16,249 nt of DNA from Myxococcales bacterium UBA5297. Lineage in GTDB: Bacteria; Myxococcota; Myxococcia; Myxococcales; UBA5297. The stretch lies in assembly GCA_002408385.1 (NCBI GenBank), contig DHSB01000211.1:1-16249 (forward strand), written 5' to 3'. Under the pieces are notes generated by a model. It saw only the letters and a program-made list of their open reading frames with translations. It was not told the DNA's origin and did not search any database. The stretch's first letter is position 1. Every line of letters begins with the position of its first letter. Below are positions 14,086-16,249 of the stretch, one piece after another. The position numbers and the translations under genes were made by a program.

Positions 14086-15018
14086 ATGCGCCTCACCGCC
14101 GTCATCCCCGTCTACAACGAGGCGAACAATATCGCCTCGATGCTCGACTCCCTGCTCAACCAGCGCCTGACTACCAGCACGCTCGTCGAAGCCGTCGTCG
14201 TCTCGAGCGGCAGCACCGACTCCACCCCGGACATCGTCCGCGCCAAGTCCGCCGCCGACCCCCGGGTGCGCCTCCTCACCCAGGACGTGCGCCTCGGCAA
14301 GGCCGCGGCCCTCAACGCCTACCTGCGCGAGCGCGATCCGACCTGCGACCTCATCCTCATCTCCAGCGGCGACGTCCTGCTCCAACCCGGCTTCCTCGAC
14401 CTGCTCGTGCGCGCCTTCGACGACCCCAAGGTCGGCATGTGCGGCGGCCGCCCGGTCCCCACCAACCCGCGCGACGGCCTGGTCGGCCGGATGGTCCACT
14501 TCATGTGGGACCTGCACCACGAGATCGGCCTCGACGAGCCGAAGCTCGGCGAGGCGGTCGCCGTCCGCGCCAGCCTCATAGCCGAGCTGCCGCGGGAGAG
14601 CCCGGTAGACGAGGCCTCCATCGAGGCCCAGATCGCCTCCCACGGCTATCGCCTCCACTACGTCCCCGAGGCCGTCCTCGCCAACCGCGGCCCCTCGAAC
14701 CTGCGCGACTTCGTCAAACAGCGCCGCCGCATCGCCGCAGGCCACTACTGGCTGCGCGAGACGACCGGCTACGAGGTCTCGACCCTCAACGTCGGCCGCG
14801 TCGTGCGCCGCGCGCTCAAGTACCCGACCTTCACCAACCCGGTCACCGACTTCGCCTACGTCGCCGCCGCGGGTCTGGAGGGGGTCTCCCGCCTGCTCGG
14901 CTACTTTGACCTCAAGCGCGGCCACAGCCACGCCATCTGGTCGATCGCCGAGTCGGCCCACGACACGGTCGCCGGGGACGACCAGGCTGCCGACCAGCCG
15001 AAAACGGCGAATGGGTAA
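14086..15018 (+). CDS. Family 2 glycosyltransferase
   Basis: This 310-residue GT-A fold enzyme is expected to transfer a sugar from a nucleotide or lipid donor to an unknown acceptor. Motifs are TAVIPVYNEANNI at the N-terminus, VVVSSGSTDST (38-48) where many members have DDGSTD, and LISSGDVLLQP (91-101) at the usual DXD position. Acceptor-base region PVDEASIEAQI (173-183) and QRRR (212-215) follow. The SGD variant occurs, as I recall, in a subfamily that also shares the PVDEAS and KQRRRI..GH pattern, so it need not mean inactivity. A segment at about 253-274 may touch the membrane. The frame opens at 13948, but ATG 14086 is chosen because GGAG lies 8 bases upstream and the catalytic domain starts there. 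Its last 8 bases overlap the radical SAM gene. Confidence 0.92.
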   Translation: MRLTAVIPVYNEANNIASMLDSLLNQRLTTSTLVEAVVVSSGSTDSTPDIVRAKSAADPRVRLLTQDVRLGKAAALNAYLRERDPTCDLILISSGDVLLQPGFLDLLVRAFDDPKVGMCGGRPVPTNPRDGLVGRMVHFMWDLHHEIGLDEPKLGEAVAVRASLIAELPRESPVDEASIEAQIASHGYRLHYVPEAVLANRGPSNLRDFVKQRRRIAAGHYWLRETTGYEVSTLNVGRVVRRALKYPTFTNPVTDFAYVAAAGLEGVSRLLGYFDLKRGHSHAIWSIAESAHDTVAGDDQAADQPKTANG

Positions 15019-16111
15019 GCTCGCGGGCATCGCGCGGCTCGCCAGCTATCCCGCCTCTCGGCTACTCGAGCGGCCGTCTGCCCTTCCCCTCAACCTGACG
15101 CTCAGCGTCACCTATGCCTGCTCGTCGCGCTGCAAGACCTGCGAGGTCTGGAAGAAGCGCGCCGACAATCTGCGGCTCGACGAGTACGAGCGCATCTTCG
15201 CTTCGCTCGGCGGCTCGATCTCCTGGGTCACGATCAGCGGAGGCGATCAGTTCTCGCGCGCCGATCTGCCGGAGATTGTCCGCCTGGTGCGCGAGCGGCT
15301 TCGCCCCGAGATCATCAACCTGCCGATGAACGGGCTGCTCAAGCAGCGCATCGAGACGCTGCTGCCCGAAATCGCCTTCCACTCGCGCGGCTTGCAGCTC
15401 ATCCTCAACCTCTCCATCGACGACCTCGGCGAGCGCCACGACGCCATCCGCGGCCGCCCCGGGGCCTTCGAGCGCGTCACCGACACGCTGCGCTACATCA
15501 AGCGGCTCAAGCGGCGCTTCCCTCACATCGTCCTCGGCATCCACACCGTCGTCTCCCGCTTCAACGCCGAGCGCTTCCCCGAGATCGTCGAATCGCTGCG
15601 CGCTTTCGAGCCCGACTCGCTCATCTCCGAAGTCGCCGAGAACCGTGTCGAGCTCGGCACGATCGAGCGCGACATCTCCCCGACTGCCGACCAATACGCG
15701 GCAGCGGTCGACCACCTGATCCAAGGAATCCTCGCCAAGCGCTCGCGGCATCCGATTGGCCGGCTGGTCGAGTCGCTGCGGCTCGAGTACTACGACCTCG
15801 TCAAACAGACCCTCCGCGAGCTGCGCCAGCCCATCCCCTGCTACGCGGGCTGGGCCTCGGCGCACATCGCGCCCGACGGCGAGCTGTGGGGGTGCTGCGT
15901 GCGCGCGGAGTCCTTCGGCAACCTGCGCGACCATGGCTACGACTTCCGCGCGGTCTGGTCCTCGGAGCGGGCCGCCGCGTTCCGCCGCTCGGTGATCAAC
16001 CGCGAGTGTGCCTGCCCGCTCGCGAGCGCGGCCTATACCAACATCGCGCTCTCGCCTGCCCGGCTGCTGCGCGTAGCGGCCAACTACCTGAGCCTGCCTC
16101 GGCTGCCGTAG
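15011..16111 (+). CDS. Radical SAM protein with SPASM-like C-terminal cysteines
   Basis: The 366-residue enzyme has the radical SAM cluster motif CxxxCxxC (Cys37, Cys41, Cys44 in YACSSRCKTCEVW) and a GGE-like motif reading TISGGDQF (74-81). A TIM-barrel pattern follows (LQLILNLSIDDLG, HIVLGIHTVVSRFN). The C-terminal region has Cys277, Cys295, Cys296, Cys333 and Cys335 (PIPCYAGW, GELWGCCVRAES, NRECACPLAS), arranged like a SPASM/twitch domain that binds an auxiliary iron-sulphur cluster. Such enzymes modify peptides, sugars or lipid-linked substrates; the substrate here is unknown. A frame opens at 14906. ATG 15011 is chosen because the residues before it lack family character and ATGGGTAA then couples translation to the stop of the glycosyltransferase gene. 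No strong ribosome site is present, in line with coupling. Confidence 0.93.
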   Translation: MGKLAGIARLASYPASRLLERPSALPLNLTLSVTYACSSRCKTCEVWKKRADNLRLDEYERIFASLGGSISWVTISGGDQFSRADLPEIVRLVRERLRPEIINLPMNGLLKQRIETLLPEIAFHSRGLQLILNLSIDDLGERHDAIRGRPGAFERVTDTLRYIKRLKRRFPHIVLGIHTVVSRFNAERFPEIVESLRAFEPDSLISEVAENRVELGTIERDISPTADQYAAAVDHLIQGILAKRSRHPIGRLVESLRLEYYDLVKQTLRELRQPIPCYAGWASAHIAPDGELWGCCVRAESFGNLRDHGYDFRAVWSSERAAAFRRSVINRECACPLASAAYTNIALSPARLLRVAANYLSLPRLP

Positions 16112-16249
16112 CGCGCACGCCTCGGTGACGTGCACCTGCATTGCCGATGGCTTGTGTGCCCGGCCGCCCGCGTCACGCCTCCGGCTTCCCCGCCCCCGCC
16201 CCGACCATCCGCGCTTCAGCCCGCGCCTCCGAGCTCCTCAAGAAGAGCG
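16112..16249. other. Window end, possible start of another gene
   Basis: The last 138 bases are very C-rich on the plus strand. An ATG at 16147 opens a frame that stays open to the edge and ends ARASELLKKS, so it could be the start of the next gene. It has no evident ribosome site and the first 20 codons look like biased composition. Nothing else is recognised. Confidence 0.2.

Overview
The window looks like chromosomal DNA from a high-GC bacterium of the Myxococcota or a close deltaproteobacterial relative. The type IV pilin resembles Myxococcus xanthus PilA well past the universally conserved N-terminal helix. The gene order pilA-pilG-pilH-pilI ... pilM-N-O-P-Q is the one I recall from the M. 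xanthus pil locus. Base composition is uneven: the pilA-pilI stretch (about 10.2-13.8 kb) is visibly less GC-rich than the flanks.

Layout from right to left, because nearly everything pilus-related lies on the minus strand. At 14086-16111 a plus-strand pair (family 2 glycosyltransferase and radical SAM/SPASM enzyme, overlapping by 8 bases) diverges from pilA. The major pilin pilA (13007-13696) has a well-formed sigma-54 -24/-12 element upstream. A stem-loop separates pilA from the ABC-transporter genes pilG (12035-12937), pilH (11096-12025) and pilI (10291-11058). A gap of about 860 bases without a convincing gene follows, in the place where M. xanthus carries pilD. Next comes the alignment-subcomplex and secretin operon pilM, pilN, pilO, pilP, pilQ (9428 down to 3702). 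It ends with a cysteine-rich lipoprotein gene and a strong intrinsic terminator at 2871-2907.

Beyond the terminator, still on the minus strand, are a Roadblock/LC7 protein (2387-2752), elongation factor P (1724-2296) and, after a gap of about 740 bases, the 5' part of a tetratricopeptide protein (984 down to the window edge, GTG start). Roadblock/LC7 proteins work with Ras-like GTPases. In M. xanthus a TPR protein, SgmX, links the MglA GTPase to pilus activation and is encoded close to pilQ. The left part of the window may therefore add polarity or activation functions to the pilus machine.

Together the genes build the inner-membrane assembly platform (PilM/N/O/P), the outer-membrane channel (PilQ), the fibre subunit (PilA) and a dedicated ABC transporter (PilG/H/I). 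The motors pilB and pilT, the platform protein pilC, the regulators pilS/pilR and the prepilin peptidase pilD are not in the window. I found no tRNA, rRNA, CRISPR array or intact insertion sequence by eye.
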